A DNA stretch of 64,000 nucleotides. It comes from Dactylis glomerata (Eukaryota > Streptophyta > Magnoliopsida > Poales > Poaceae). Below are positions 24,450-37,023 of the stretch, one piece after another (position 1 is the stretch's first letter; the number at the start of each line of letters is the position of its first letter). The stretch is taken from assembly GCA_007115705.1 (NCBI GenBank), contig QXEO01000876.1:1286407-1350406 (forward strand), given 5' to 3'. Below the pieces are notes generated by a model, which worked only from the letters and a program-made list of their open reading frames with translations, was not told the origin of the DNA and did not search any database. Position numbers and translations under genes: made by a program.

Positions 24450-25739
24450 GTGAAAGACACATGACTTTCGTTTTCGGTTCGGAGTCGATTCATTTGGCAT
24501 GTTTTAGGAGAGGAGCACCAAAGAGGGCGAAGCGGGGAGCAGAGGAGGGCAAGATCTAGCGGGAGGATAAGGTTACGGGTCAGCGTTTCAGCGCTGGGCA
24601 ATGGTTGTGTCGTGCTCCCATTTCCATATTTTTTTTGGAAGGGAGGGAGCATGTACGGTGAGCCCGTAGGCTCCATGATTGTGTTCACGCGTATCAGCAG
24701 CAGTAGGATCAGATGGAAAACCACACGATGAGACGTAGACGAAGCCCAGGTGAAGAAACTGTGCGACGTCAACCGAGAAAAACACACGGGTCAAAGAGAA
24801 CTTACAGGTACAGCTACGACTCTTCCAGATATCCGACGCTCCCGTGCCTAACCTGCTTCTGCTGACTGCTGGTGTGGTGTCTGCTTGAGGACGGCAAACC
24901 ACTTTCGGTAGCAAATATCCATGCCAACTGACGAGACAGCAACTTGTGCCGACCAGATCCAACAATTTTTGGCAACATTGAATGGGCCATTGTGTGTTTA
25001 TACTTATTACTAATATACCTGTGGCAATGCCATAGATTCTTGACCAGATAACAAGTCCAATTGAAAGTGTCCAAATCCACTTGTTCCATTCATCAGTCAT
25101 CACAGGGAAATACCATTTCCGGGTAGAGAATGAAACAAAGGGAATATTCAACATGCTTGACTATCACTTCATAATTAAAGATTATGTTGTGAACTTTTGA
25201 TGATTGATGAATCTCTTTATAGAACCTCTAGATGCTATATACAGAATCTCCAAAACTAAATTCTGTATACAGAGGCATTACTTACCTTGCATGTGTGAGC
25301 TCCTGCTTTTGTGTTCAAGTTGCCAAATATACATAACACCCACTTTGGAAATAAGCTACTCCCAAGTTCAGTTTTTACTCATTCAGCTTCAGAATTATAC
25401 CAACCAATCGGATGAAAAAAGGAACATAATTTCGTTTAAAAAAAGGAACACAATGGACAACACAAGAGAAGAAATGCATACATCCAACTATTTTTTTCCC
25501 TCTTTCTCTTGTACAGTACATTTCATCAACAGCGTACACTTCGTGGTGGCCTGGATCACACAATCTACATACAAAATAAATCTTCAACAATCAACTAATG
25601 CCTCATCAGGATACCAAGCGAAAATTAGAGCGCAACAGAATATCCAGATGAACTGAAGAAATGGTAGTCAACAAGGAACCAGGAAGCTACACAAGGTTTT
25701 CATCTGGAATTCACAACTTGTCTATTGCGTTATCATCTA
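24450..25739. other. CDPK 3' flank, possible gene fragment on the minus strand
   Basis: The part nearest 25,739 is probably the 3' UTR of the kinase. Around 24,840-25,154 the minus strand has a Trp-rich open stretch (MTDEWNKWIWTLSIGLVIWS) followed by a GT donor. I could not identify it or complete a gene from it. Confidence 0.3.
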
Positions 25740-28700
25740 CTATTGGGTACTTGTTACTTGCAACGATCCATCCTTCTGCAGCTTTAAGCTGAGGCTAGTA
25801 AACCGTTCTCTGGAATACTGTCTGGAGGCTTTCCTCCAGTCAGTTCCCGCCTTCATCATTGCCACGAACTCATCAAAGCTTATCTTGCCATCCTACATTT
25901 TGTGAAATCGATGTTCATTATTTCAGTCAAACAGTCAAATCATAGGCATCAAAAAGACAAAAAACAAACAAGCATGCTTTGCCAACTAGTTGGTGAGGAA
26001 CCACAAACCTTATCAGTGTCAACATCACGAATGATGGCATTGATAACCTCTTCATGATTTTGTCCCAGGTCATCAGCTAATGACTCCCGGAGCTCATCGA
26101 TTTCAATATATCCACTCTTGTTCCGATCAAAGTATCCAAATGCCTTATGCAGATGCTCGTCATTGCCGATCTTTTTCAGGTGAACAGAGAGAGTAACAAA
26201 TTCACCATAGTCTAAGCATCCATTTCCATCAGCATCCGCCTGACATAACATGCACAGATGGTAAATATATAATAAAAACACCCATCACCTTCATCACACA
26301 GTAAATGTAGAAATTGTATGCATCGAATGCTACAGGATCTTTCAAGTTCAGGAAAGTAAGACGTAATGATCATTTGCTCTCTAGTGCCCTTTCTCATTTA
26401 AGACTTTAGAAGGGGTGTTTCTAAAATCGCTACAACTGAAGTATGCTAACAGTTCCGTTTCATCCAATTTTAAAGGTTTAATCACTGAATTCTGATATCT
26501 GATGTAATACTTGTGAAACAAAGTTGATAACACTGCAGAAAGACAAGGTTTTCCAAAATGAAGAAAAATGATGATTACTCACAGCATCCATTAGTATTTG
26601 GACATCTGCATCAGGCATTTGGTGCCCAAGCTTATGCAGACCAAGCTTCAGCTCATCAAAATTAATCATACTATCCTTGTTGAGGTCCATCTTTTCAAAC
26701 ATATCCTTGATGCCAGCCACCTCTTCTACTGAAAGATGCTCAGCTATGACCTGTAGTAAAAATATTAGGTGAGGAAATTCCCAGAAAGCAAGTCTAATGT
26801 AGAAAGAGGGTTATTTGAGGTTCAAGTAAAACTGAGGTATACCCTAAGTGCATGCTTCTTAAACTTGTTCATCACAGAGAACTGTTGAAGTCTGGCCTTA
26901 ACAGTTTCACCCAAATTGACATTTGGGGCCTTCTTAATATTCTGCAACCAAGGATGATCTGGAAGAAAACACAAGTTATGGAGGAATCTTCAGGAGTATA
27001 TATACACTCAGTTTTAGTTGAAAGGTTTCCCAGCTTGGAATATAAGTTGTACATCTTTGCAACTCAGACCATCAAGTTTTAGGTTCGAAAGTCTCCATAT
27101 CGGTTCACAAAGAACAGAAGGAATCAAACACAGTATAATGGAGATATGATTATTACCGAGAACTTGCTGGGCTGTTAATCGCCTCTTTGGATCTGGGTTA
27201 AGCATTCCCCTGACAAGATCTTTTGCATTATCTGAAACCCTTGGCCATGGATCTCTTTTAAAGTCAATGACAGAACGGATAATTGCTTGAGCAACACCTT
27301 GTTCAGTTTCTGTAATATAAAACGGGAAAAACAAACATATTATTCAGAAAGAACATTCAACAGCACAAGATAAGTATATTTTGTCAACCCCAATTAAGGA
27401 TTAAAAAAACTTCAATGTAGAATGTGACACATGTCTCCTTTGCACAGACAGGAGATCACGACAAGTGCACTTCTACTATCTTATAAATGCTCAATGTAGT
27501 TGACATATGCCACTGAAGAAATTGACCATTTCTGGGTACAGAACTGACCTGCCCAGAATGGAGGGACACCACAAAGAAGAATGTAAAGAATCACTCCTGC
27601 ACTCCAAACATCAACCTCTTGGCCATAATTCCTCTTTAACACCTCTGGAGCCATGTAATAAGGACTTCCAACAATCTCGGTGAACCGTTCACCTACACAT
27701 AATGAACAATTAGCACATTAGGCAAAAGATACGAAGCAGAAAACAGACAGCAAAGACAGGCTACTCTATCAGCTATGTCCTCTGATCATATCACTGTCAA
27801 GTGATGGGATGGACTAATCAGGAAATAACAGAGATAGCTATATAGGAGAATAGGATAGCATGACTCTACCTGGAGTGAAAAAGACGGACAGGCCAAAATC
27901 AATTGCCTTCAATGCCGCAGTTTCTTTCTTGTTTGCAAACAAGAAATTCTCTGGTTTGAGGTCCCGGTGCATCACCCCATGCTTATGGCACATCTGATAT
28001 TGTACAGGAGGGGACATGTTAGTCACTAAACAGACATGAAAAGGAACTATCAAATTAGAGATGAAAGCATGGATAAAGTTAATAAAAAGAAGGATAGAAG
28101 ACATCCAATCCAGTAAGCATTTGCTTCCCAGATTAGATCATAACCTATTCAATCGAACCTATACACAGACAGACAAAATCGTGTGACAGATAGCCAAAAA
28201 AATTGATCCCAACAATGTGGGAGGAACAAAAGCATATATGGTAGTAACATCTATTTCTAAATGTTGTCATATATAGTAGTAGTAGTTGCTATTCTAGTAC
28301 CATGGAATCCAGCAACGAGCGTATCCCAACATAGTAGTGTGAGTGAGTGTGAGGTGAACTTAACCAAAAGACCGTGTGAACCCTAAAACGGCGAAGGCAT
28401 CAATCAATCAATCAATCCAAGGGGATATTGATATTCCTGACCTGCACGACCTCGACGATGGTCTTGGTGACCACAGCAGCTGCCCGCTCCGTGTAGTGGC
28501 CCCTTGCCACGATCCGGTCGAAGAGCTCGCCGCCCTCGCAGAGCTCCATGACGAGGTGCACGGCATTGTCGTCCTCGTAGGTGTCCCTGAGGGTGACGAT
28601 GTTGGGGTGCTTGGGAAGGTGGCGCATGATCTCCACCTCGCGGCGCACGTCCTCGATGTCCACCGCGGTGCGGAGCTTCTTCTTGGAGATGGACTTGCAG

Positions 28701-28969
28701 GCGAGGGCCTCCCTGGTGGCGCGGTCGGTGCAGAGGTAGGTGACCCCGAACTCGCCCCGGCCGAGCTCCCCGCCCAGCTCGTACCGCTCGGCGATGTCCC
28801 GCCCCGTGGGCTCCCGCAGCACGACGAGCCTGGAGGCCCCCGGCGGCGCGGAGCGGTTGTACTCGATCGAGAAGGGGTTGGGCTTCTTGCCCTTCTTCGT
28901 CTGCTTCGGCGCCTTCTGCTGCTGCTCCCTGCCGCTGCCCCCCGCCGGCGTCACGCAGCAGTTGCCCAT
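25740..28969 (-). CDS. CPK: Calcium-dependent protein kinase (CDPK/CPK)
   Basis: Eight exons on the minus strand: 28969-28442, 27993-27870, 27692-27549, 27309-27157, 26958-26843, 26750-26583, 26239-26009 and 25892-25740. All are GT-AG with matching phases; the total is 1617 nt (538 residues). MGNCC at the N-terminus is a myristoylation site (Gly2) with palmitoylation cysteines, implying membrane attachment. The kinase domain spans about residues 63-321: GRGEFG loop, Lys92, HRDLKPEN with Asp187, DFG at 208, APE at 232. An autoinhibitory junction follows (about 325-355), then four EF-hands at about 377-388, 413-424, 449-460 and 485-496, each with Asp at position 1 and Glu at 12. Calcium binding relieves autoinhibition, and the enzyme phosphorylates Ser/Thr targets. 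Sequence style fits the group III CPKs (AtCPK7/8/32 type). No defect was seen. Confidence 0.96.
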
Positions 28970-29499
28970 CTCCCGCCAATATCCGAACAGCTAGCTCCCA
29001 AATCGGGAAGGAACCGCCCGACCCGGGCCGACCGGAGGAGATCTGCGAGCAGAGCAGAGCAGGGAGAGAGGGGGATAGAGCCAAATCGAGGAAAAAAATG
29101 GCGGAGGGCGTGCGCGTTTGGTGTGGTGTGGGTGTGGGGAGAGAGAAAGGGGGAGTGGGGTGGTTAAATCGCGACGGGATTTGGTGTAGACGGGGTCAGC
29201 GGTGGCGGCGTCGGACTGGCCGTGTGGGAATCCTTCCGCCAGTGGCAACGACGGGGCCGAGGAGGAGGAAGGGGAGGAAGAGACCACCGGGGCTTCTTCT
29301 GGTCAAAGATCTCTCGTCTCACCTTTGCTTTTTTTCTTCTCCCTCTTTCGTTCCCCTTTGCTTCTCTCGTTTTCTTCCTGCTTGTTTGTTGCGATCTTTG
29401 TTTTATTTCTTGGCAATTTCTTTTGCTTGTACGTGGCTTTGTTTAATTGTGGAGAGGACTTTGGAGAAAACTTTCGGCTTTTTGGGTGAGTGATGAAGG

Positions 29500-29775
29500 G
29501 AACGGGTAAAGCGAAAGGGGGTTTGGTGAGTGGATTTAAACTGTCATCAAACATGGTTTGTGCAATTTTTGTGCTGTCTAATCATAGCAGCCAGCTCGGC
29601 GTTTTCATGGGCCATTTAAATTAACCGGAGTGTACAGATCAAGCAAAGTGCCCATGTTAAGGGGGCCTCTTCAGATTGCATTATTTTCAAAATATAGGAA
29701 TACGAAAAACACTGATTAATATGACGTGTATTATGAATTCCTACATGATTTTAAAACATCGGATTTGCTAAGTAA
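29500..29775. other. Upstream flank of the CDPK gene
   Basis: CT-rich and purine-rich tracts lie at 28,985-29,480, likely 5' UTR and promoter of the kinase. No TATA box or core element was assigned with confidence. Confidence 0.35.
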
Positions 29776-29934
29776 CAGGTGACTATTTCTCAGTCACCCT
29801 AAAAAATACGCATCAGTTGCACTTTTCTCGTAGAAAACAGAAAAGTGCAACTCGTTGCGGTTGCACTTTTCTTTAAACTACGGTTGCACTTTTCTGAGTG
29901 ACTGAGAAATAACTATTTCTCAGGCGACTGAGAC
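29776..29934. repeat. Inverted-repeat, MITE-like sequence
   Basis: GGTGACTATTTCTCAGTCAC at the left pairs with GAGTGACTGAGAAATA and a further CTATTTCTCAGGCGACTGAG at the right. The core holds three direct and one inverted copy of TTGCACTTTTCT. The element boundaries and target duplication are unclear. Confidence 0.6.
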
Positions 29935-29968
29935 ATAGACAAACCCTTAAAACATAGGGTTTTGTAAG

Positions 29969-30743
29969 AGGTCTCTTTGGATGGTGGACATTAGAAAATT
30001 TACATGATTAAGGAGAGAAAGTATAGAGATATAGAGTGAGGAAAGTTTAAATAAGGTTTGAGCTCATGTTGAGATTTCTATGGAATGGAGGATATAGGAA
30101 CAAATTCCCTAGGAATTTGGTCAGCTCAATCTATCATCCAAACGCATTCCGTAGATATAAAATCCTATGGGTTAGAATCCTCCAAAAATTTCTATGAATT
30201 GACGAAGCTACAAAAGTAATTTGATGAGGTCAGCCTTTTCTAGCACTGGTGTCATATTTGCCGATAAACAATGATTAGCACAAAATTAGTGAAGGATTTT
30301 CGGAATGAATTGGTGTCAGCTGACACCATTGCCATGCATGCAGCTTCGTTCCTCCCTAATTGTGTATCCCATGTGGTAATATTTTACTTTGAAAACTATA
30401 CCGAGGAGATAAAGTGGAGAAGGGCTCCTCTCATTCAAATAAGTCTCATAGGAAATTTGGAGGATTTTGATCTTTAGGGGTATTTCCTTTTTTGAGTGTT
30501 GTTTAATTCGTAGGATTAAATCCTTAGGAATTGTTCCCATGGGATTGCAGTGCGCAATGTCCCGAGGGAAAATTCCCATCCACTCAAACCTCGTGTTACA
30601 TTATAACTTTTCTGGTGATTCAAACACTTTTGACGTAAAATCTGTATATTTCAAATCATGTAGGATCCAACTAAAATGGTACTTTAATCCTACATTTTTT
30701 TATTTTTCATGTGTTTTTAGAATCCTTTGGATCAAAGAGACCT
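29969..30743. mobile_element. Possible MITE or small DNA transposon with AGGTCTCTTTG ends
   Basis: The left end AGGTCTCTTTGG and right end CAAAGAGACCT are exact 11-bp complements. Internal sequence has the AT-rich ATAGGAA and CCTATGGG motifs seen in Tourist/Harbinger-type MITEs. A clean TAA/TTA duplication was not found, so the class is tentative. No transposase frame. Confidence 0.55.
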
Positions 30744-30950
30744 GAAGCTACATGAGGTGAAGGCATATTCCCCTGTTGCCACTCATTTAAACGCTAATGT
30801 GCTACTCCTTCTTCCCTATAATTGACAATTGCATAGTGTCCCGAGCTTGGTGGCATAGATATTTACACATTTCAAAATGTAATTAACAATATGAATATCA
30901 ACTTTGTTAAAAAAAAATGCTACAAAGTTTCAAAGCCGTAACCATCTACA

Positions 30951-30967
30951 CCCCCCCCCCCCCCCCC
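30951..30967. repeat. Poly(C) run of 17
   Basis: Uninterrupted C tract followed by CACCCACACCCACACA. A simple repeat. Confidence 0.95.
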
Positions 30968-30999
30968 ACCCACACCCACACATTTCAAGTGACTATCTG

Positions 31000-32185
31000 C
31001 CCTATCGAGCCACGGTTTAATTAGGCATTGAAGGGCATCAAATCATATATGTAGTTAATGTGTAAGATCCTGACATCATTTTATGTCTGTCGATCGGATT
31101 TAATCTTCTTAAATGGTTAGGATTTCTCGATCAAACCTTTACTCACAATACTATTTTTATTTGCGGGAGTCCTTAATTCGTCCTTGTATAGACAATAGAA
31201 AGATGTTCTTTTTTGCAGCAAAAGGATGTTTTCATTCGTAGTACATTAATTCGTATGAACCAGAAATTCTATTTGACTGTATGGTCCATTCTAACTGTTT
31301 TAGAACATTTCAGTGTGCAGGATCGTGAATAAAATTTCATCGAGTTTCAGTAGCGATCATAGTAGAGTCATCTTGGTCCAGTTTGTATTTTAATAGCCAC
31401 AAAAATGCAAGCATCAAGATTATGAAAAAACTATATAGTTCATAACCAAAAAGACGTACACGAACCAGAAAGAAATCGAAATAATCTTTCAAACCTTGGT
31501 CTATCAGGTACATGATGAAGACATCAAACATCACCTAGATCTAGGGCAAGGCTTGAGGGAAATGCAACAAACTACCGATGGCTGTGCTACATGCTCATGG
31601 CCCGAGGTAAATACATCTTGGATCCAAGCTAGAGAGGAAGAAGTAGTGAGGCCGGATATAGCAATGAAATTCGTCGTGCCAGCCAGGATTGGGATGGTGA
31701 TCTGTGATCTGACCGTTGAAACAACATCCAATGGTTTGAGTGGCCATTGTCAGATTCGCACAAGTTGGGCCGTTTTCACCTGATGATATGTTCTCCAAAA
31801 ACTTGATTCACGATGTCGCAGTTGCTTTCTGTTTCGCTTGCTTGTTCGCTAGTACAGTACTACTCCTGGAAAATGAATGCACGGCCGGGTGCCGTGGCCG
31901 TGTAAACGGAAACCGGGCTTTAACTCGTGTTGCTATACATAGCGCGTTGCCCCGTCCTGATCGTGCGTGTGCAAAAGGAGCGGGAAAGGCCCCTGAGGCG
32001 TTCACACGCTCGATGCCGCGGTGACTTGGGATGGACTGTGGATCACGTATGGTGCCACGCAGCGAGATATTGCGATCAATCTGGACATGAATGGCAGCAC
32101 GACGCGTCGACGCCGAACGGGAGTGGTCGTCGTTGGGCCTGAACTCAAGACCTGAACCGTCCACCACGTACTGGTCTTGGTCGTA
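31000..32185. other. Intergenic, no gene recognised
   Basis: Only short, unsupported open frames on both strands. No element ends were found. Confidence 0.45.
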
Positions 32186-32288
32186 CTCCCTTCAACACAT
32201 AATACTCTTCACTAATATAGATGTATTTAGACACATTTTAGTGTTAGATATATCCGTATTAGCAAAGAGTAATATGGATCGGAGGGAG
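32186..32288. mobile_element. Stowaway MITE (103 bp)
   Basis: The right end GGATCGGAGGGAG pairs with a diverged left end CTCCCTTCAACACATAATAC; TA flanks both ends. The inner arms ATTTAGACACATTTTAGTGT fold back. Confidence 0.85.
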
Positions 32289-32860
32289 TAGTAGGTTCCA
32301 AACCAAATTCTCTTCTCGAATACGTACACTTTTACAGTTTTTTTTGGGCCCTAGTAGTAGAAAACCTCATGTTCACGGGTCATGCCGTATGTGTCCTGCA
32401 AATAAGCATGCTGAATTGCTGATGGCTACGGAATTTGATATGCACCAAGTTGCTGTCGCTGCGACTGCCCACTGTCTGCCCGCCCAGAAAACAAGTCCAT
32501 GCCGTTCTTGAAAGTGGATGAGGACAGTGTGGACCGTGGACGTGGTCGGACGGCAGAGAGGGTGGGGCGATCTTGCGATGGCCGTGCGGTAGCGGTTGCT
32601 TCAGTCGAAATACTGAATGACAGACGCTTCCATTCGTGCGTAATCATAAGAAAAACGCGGAGTGCAAGTCTTGGGTCCTTCTTCTTAGCAACAGGATCGT
32701 CAAATTAGAGAAACGGCCTGCTGGTTTAGTTGATATGATAGTCGTCGCCGGCGCTGCCTGCTTGCCGAGTCGCGCTCAAACGGGATCCAAGGAAACTGCA
32801 GCTGCAGCACCTATATAAGTACTCTTCAGCTGACTTGCAGAGCAGCCAAGCAGAATACGC

Positions 32861-32902
32861 ACGATGTTTTTTTTTTTGCGGGTAAAGAATAAGGACGATG
32901 TT
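32861..32902. mobile_element. 26-bp poly(T) micro-insertion with 8-bp target duplication
   Basis: ACGATGTT at 32861-32868 and 32895-32902 brackets a T-run, GCGGGTAAAGAATAAGG. Same architecture as the insertions at 6419 and 36351. Confidence 0.55.
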
Positions 32903-35900
32903 GGAATAAACGAGGTATGCAACACATGCTCGTTTTTTTCTCCTTTTTTTTTTGGCAATTCTATTATTTTTTAGTGTGCAGTTCAACGATGTTAGTTAGG
33001 GAGCGGGTTCTAAACGCACGAACCCTAGCATCGCTAGACCCGACCACCCTCTCCTACAAGCAATCCGTCGCAGCCGCCGGAAGAGGCTGTCATGCTAAGT
33101 CCGGACGGCCGGCGGTGTCTGTGGGGGCCTTTTCGTCTGGTGATGCAGCCCTTGATAGTACTCTCGGGCGACCATCGGGAGATTCGCCAAATCTGGCTCG
33201 TCGCCGTATGCGGCCGACGAGGCAAATGGTGTCCCCTACGTGCGCTGTCGTGGGCACGACACTGTGGACGTGCGGACGAGTTGGCTCTCGAGTCTCCCCG
33301 ATTGCATGGGTTGGTGGTCATGGCTTCATGCAAAAGTTTGTCTGCTTTTACTGGCCAGGCGCATCTCGACATCACTATCCTCCTTGGAGGTGTTGTCGTG
33401 GAATCTTTCCGACCTATTCAACCTTGGATAAGCCTCTTCGGATGAAAGCCCATACCTCGATAGGCCCGGTGATGGTTGTCATTCTCATGTTGCTTATCTT
33501 GTTAGAGTGTTGCCTTGAAGACGTCGATCTTATTTGCAGTTTCTAGAGAATTGCTTCAAACTATTATACTTTCCTTACGCTACCGAGTTCCACGCATAGA
33601 CTCCTACTCTCCTCTGCTCGTGCCTCTACCTTGATCGATCTTCAAGGTCTTTGGAACCTTTTAAGTCCTAGGAACAAGGATATATGAAAACACATAGAGC
33701 TAATTATACTAATAATCACACACGCATGTCTGCTGCAAGATTAGACCCAGTCCTTAGCCTGAGGGGACTGCTCACACATCGCGATTAATTCAACAATAAT
33801 AGACATTGTAGATGAAAGTACATGAAGATGAATGATTGATAGTATGACATTGTTGCCAATCACGAAGAAATCACAACTACAAGTGTTTATGGCTCTCAGA
33901 AATGGAGGGTGGTGTTTCTAGCGGCAGTTTTCCTCTCCTTTAGTATAGGGCAGCGGACAAGAATAGTGTTTCAGATGTTCAGAGAAAGAATAGTGTTTCA
34001 AAAGGTCATATGTTGCGAATTTGATATGACCCCCTTCACTATGTTATTCAGTTGAATCTAATTCTAAGAGGGACGGTGACATTTGATATGACCGTACGGT
34101 ACGATGACTATTGCACGTGGGCAACAAAAAAAGAGGAAAGAGGAGCAATTTCATGACTAAAAGATTATTTGTGTCCATCGAGAAAGAGCTACCCCTCGAA
34201 AATCACATTTTTAGGACATAAAATCATCATTTAACGGAGAACTAGGCCCGAGTCCTTTGAAATTTGGCTGGCCTCTTTTGTTGAATCGACAATGCATGCA
34301 TAAAAGGTTTAGATATTTAAATTCGGCCTATTGACGCCCGATAGGCTGATCTCAGACCCAATAGGATAAGTAGAGCCCAACAGTGAATCTTAACGAGGGC
34401 CATCAAGTCATTAACAGAGGCCCAAGCAAAGCACGAGAAAGCAACAGAAATAGCTTCACACGGGCCGCGCCACCGCCGTTCCCGTGCTGTCCTGTGCCGA
34501 GCCGGATAGGACCGTGCGCGAGCACGACGCCGGACGCCCTTCCTCGATCGGTTCCTCCTCTTCTCCGTTGCTTCGCCGCCCGTGTTTTTTTACCCCGCTG
34601 TCAGTGGACCGCCTTCGCTGTGTACTCTCTCTGTGTGCGCAGTACCGTGGGGTTCAGTACTCTGACAGAATGTAATTGATGTACAGGTCGACGGTGTACA
34701 GTGCAATGAAATGTCGAAAAGTTGGGAAGCCGGACCAATATTTTGAAAAGAGTTTCCGTTGCTGCATGCTTCCAACGGTCTGCGGTGGGATGTGCGCCTT
34801 TGTTCTTCAAATTTGAACTTTTAATCGTTCATGCACAACGGATCCTTCATACTCCGTGGATTCGTTGCTTGAAGAATGAGACGAATTCGAAATTTGGATG
34901 GCAATGTGCCTAGGCAGTTTATGATACGAGATCTTTTTTCTCTCTCTTATAATTATAATAATTTTCTCCACGAAAAAGTAGCTCATCTCGCTCGTGCTCC
35001 TCGCCCCCCGAGGCGACGAGAGTGTCGTCCCTCTATCCCGATACAACCCCTCACCTCCCTTACTCACCCTTCGCCGCCACCGATGGACTTCTTCTACGCG
35101 CGTACACGGAGGCGGGGGTCGGGACCTTCTGTTTTCGATGGTGGTGCGGCTAGGGAGCTAGCGGCTTGGCTCGCAGTCAGGTGGTGGCGGTGCGGCAGTG
35201 ATGCGGCTGGATGGCGTGGTGCTACGGGGCGGCGTTGGGTGTGCCCTCACAGTCCGGGTCGGGGCAGGGCGGACTCCTCATGGCACCGACGCTTCCTACA
35301 GATAGCGGCGATGGTGTGGCTCGTACAGGGGGTAGGGGCGCTGGCGGCTAGCCTCCTGCAACATGGCAATGGGGACTTTGGGGGACCGATCTAGGCATGG
35401 CTAGGCCAGCTGGGCCTGGTGTGTCTCTGCTGCCGTGTTCGGTCGGCTACCACCCTCAACGGTTGAGGATGTTCCCTCCCATTGACTGCGGTGTTCCGCC
35501 CCCGACTCTAGGTGTACTTCCTCCTCCGTCTTGCAGACCACGTGAAAGTGGGCACAGTGAGAGAACGATAATGGTCGCAGACCGTGATGGTGTGCGGCAG
35601 TGGGCGGGCGGGCATGGTGTTGTGCAACAGATCGTATAGGGTTTATGGGTGGGGGTCGGGATAAATCATTGTTCGCTTATCTGACACCGACGAGGTGATG
35701 CCAATGGGTGTCGCCCTTCAGGGGGTGTTGTTTTTTCCCTCTCCGTGCCCCTGCGAGTACCGGGAGGAAACCCTAGGAACAATGTGCAATGTGCTGATCC
35801 GGGCAGCAGTGTCATCGATGTTGCATTCCTTTTTGAAGGCTCTGTTTGGTACTTTACGCTTTGGGGTGTTAGGAGGTGGGACAACTTTAGAGGGCGTAGC

Positions 35901-36350
35901 GGTTACATGTCATCATCAGTTTTCAATTTGATGTTGTCTTCATTTCTTTCTTTTAGGAATGTTTTTGTTGCTGCCACAACATTTTTGTCTGGTCGAGATC
36001 TGTATCATGTCGTTGCTTTATTTATAAAACAGGACAAAAGCATGTTTTGAGAGAACAATATCATAAATTCATAATAATCAAGCTTTTGATTAGGAACCAG
36101 CTCCTCTGACTTTTAGAAGCAAAGTCAGAGAAAAGCATGAAGAAAAGTTAGGGATTTTTGCCATTAAAGACCTATATTGTGTCTAATTACTGTAGCAGAT
36201 TACTGTAATGTAAATCATCTAAACTATTTTTTACCCCATAATTTTCTATTTCAAGTAATAGTGATGAATTCATACCTTAAATTTGCACTATACAGTTCTC
36301 TAACTTTGCTTCTGAATGTTAGGGAATGTTAGAGGATCTGGTTCCCTTTG
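32903..36350. other. Intergenic, including GC-rich degraded transposon-like DNA
   Basis: Two GC-rich stretches (about 33,000-33,550 and 34,980-35,900) give long spurious frames on several strands at once, with no conserved motif or splice structure. Their composition resembles decayed class I or II elements common in Triticeae, but no ends were located. Confidence 0.4.
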
Positions 36351-36393
36351 ATTACTCTAGGGATTTTTTTTTTGCGAATCATTACTCTAGGGA
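36351..36393. mobile_element. 17-bp poly(T) micro-insertion with 13-bp target duplication
   Basis: ATTACTCTAGGGA occurs at 36351-36363 and 36381-36393. Between them are ten T and GCGAATC. Consistent with a LINE insertion cut down to its tail. Confidence 0.65.
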
Positions 36394-37023
36394 CTCTTTC
36401 AGCTAGTTGTCACTAACCTGTGCTAGCTAAAGGTTTCCTTCAAAATAACACGAAGCTGCTCTAAAATAACCTGTTCTCGATTCAACGGTCGAATGTTTGT
36501 GGGCATGCTGAGTCGGATGTCTTTGATCTCGGGACCCTTGGCTGCATGTGCTTGAACTGAACTTTTGCAACTCTCACCCACTTCTACCTCCACCATCAGA
36601 TCGAAAAGTAAATACGGCTGCCAAAGGAGGCCTGAGTAGATCCCACAATGCCAGGGAAATTCATTTCACGAGTCCAAACAAACAAACATTTGGAAACGCT
36701 ATGCAATAAGGCAAACATAATTTACCATTTTAACATCTGATACATCAGGTAACTGGGATATCAAACATCGGAACACATGCAGCAGCCAAAGCATCTCCAG
36801 AAGGGTACACATCACACATCTCTATCGTTTCGTAAACAAAGCTTAAGGGACCGCGCGCGTGTCAGGCATTACCACTACGCGGCAGTAGCACTCCACTAGT
36901 AGTTCACTAAACCCCAAATTAAGCTCCGTCCTTGGTGGTTCGTACGTACACATGCAGCCACGTACACGTTACCAACACATTCATCGTATACGTACGCCTG
37001 CCGGCGACTCGCCGGCTGCCTGC

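Noticed and set aside
24588..25154. Minus-strand ORF with WNKWIWTLSIGLVIWS
   Set aside because: Looks partly coding, with a donor after GIATG, but no family could be named and no complete structure built; kept only as a gap remark.
28376..29167. 263-codon plus-strand ORF opposite CDPK exon 1
   Set aside because: Antisense shadow of the GC-rich kinase exon; no independent support.
31214..31236. Possible fourth tail-only insertion (AGATGTT / GGATGTT around a T-run)
   Set aside because: The flanking repeats are short and imperfect.
32917..33546. 209-codon ORF
   Set aside because: Starts in a poly(T) micro-insertion and T-rich tract, runs through degraded GC-rich DNA, and has no recognisable domain or splice context.
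34876..35394. 172-codon ORF in GC-rich DNA
   Set aside because: Several frames are open at once and the composition is that of decayed repeats; no motif.
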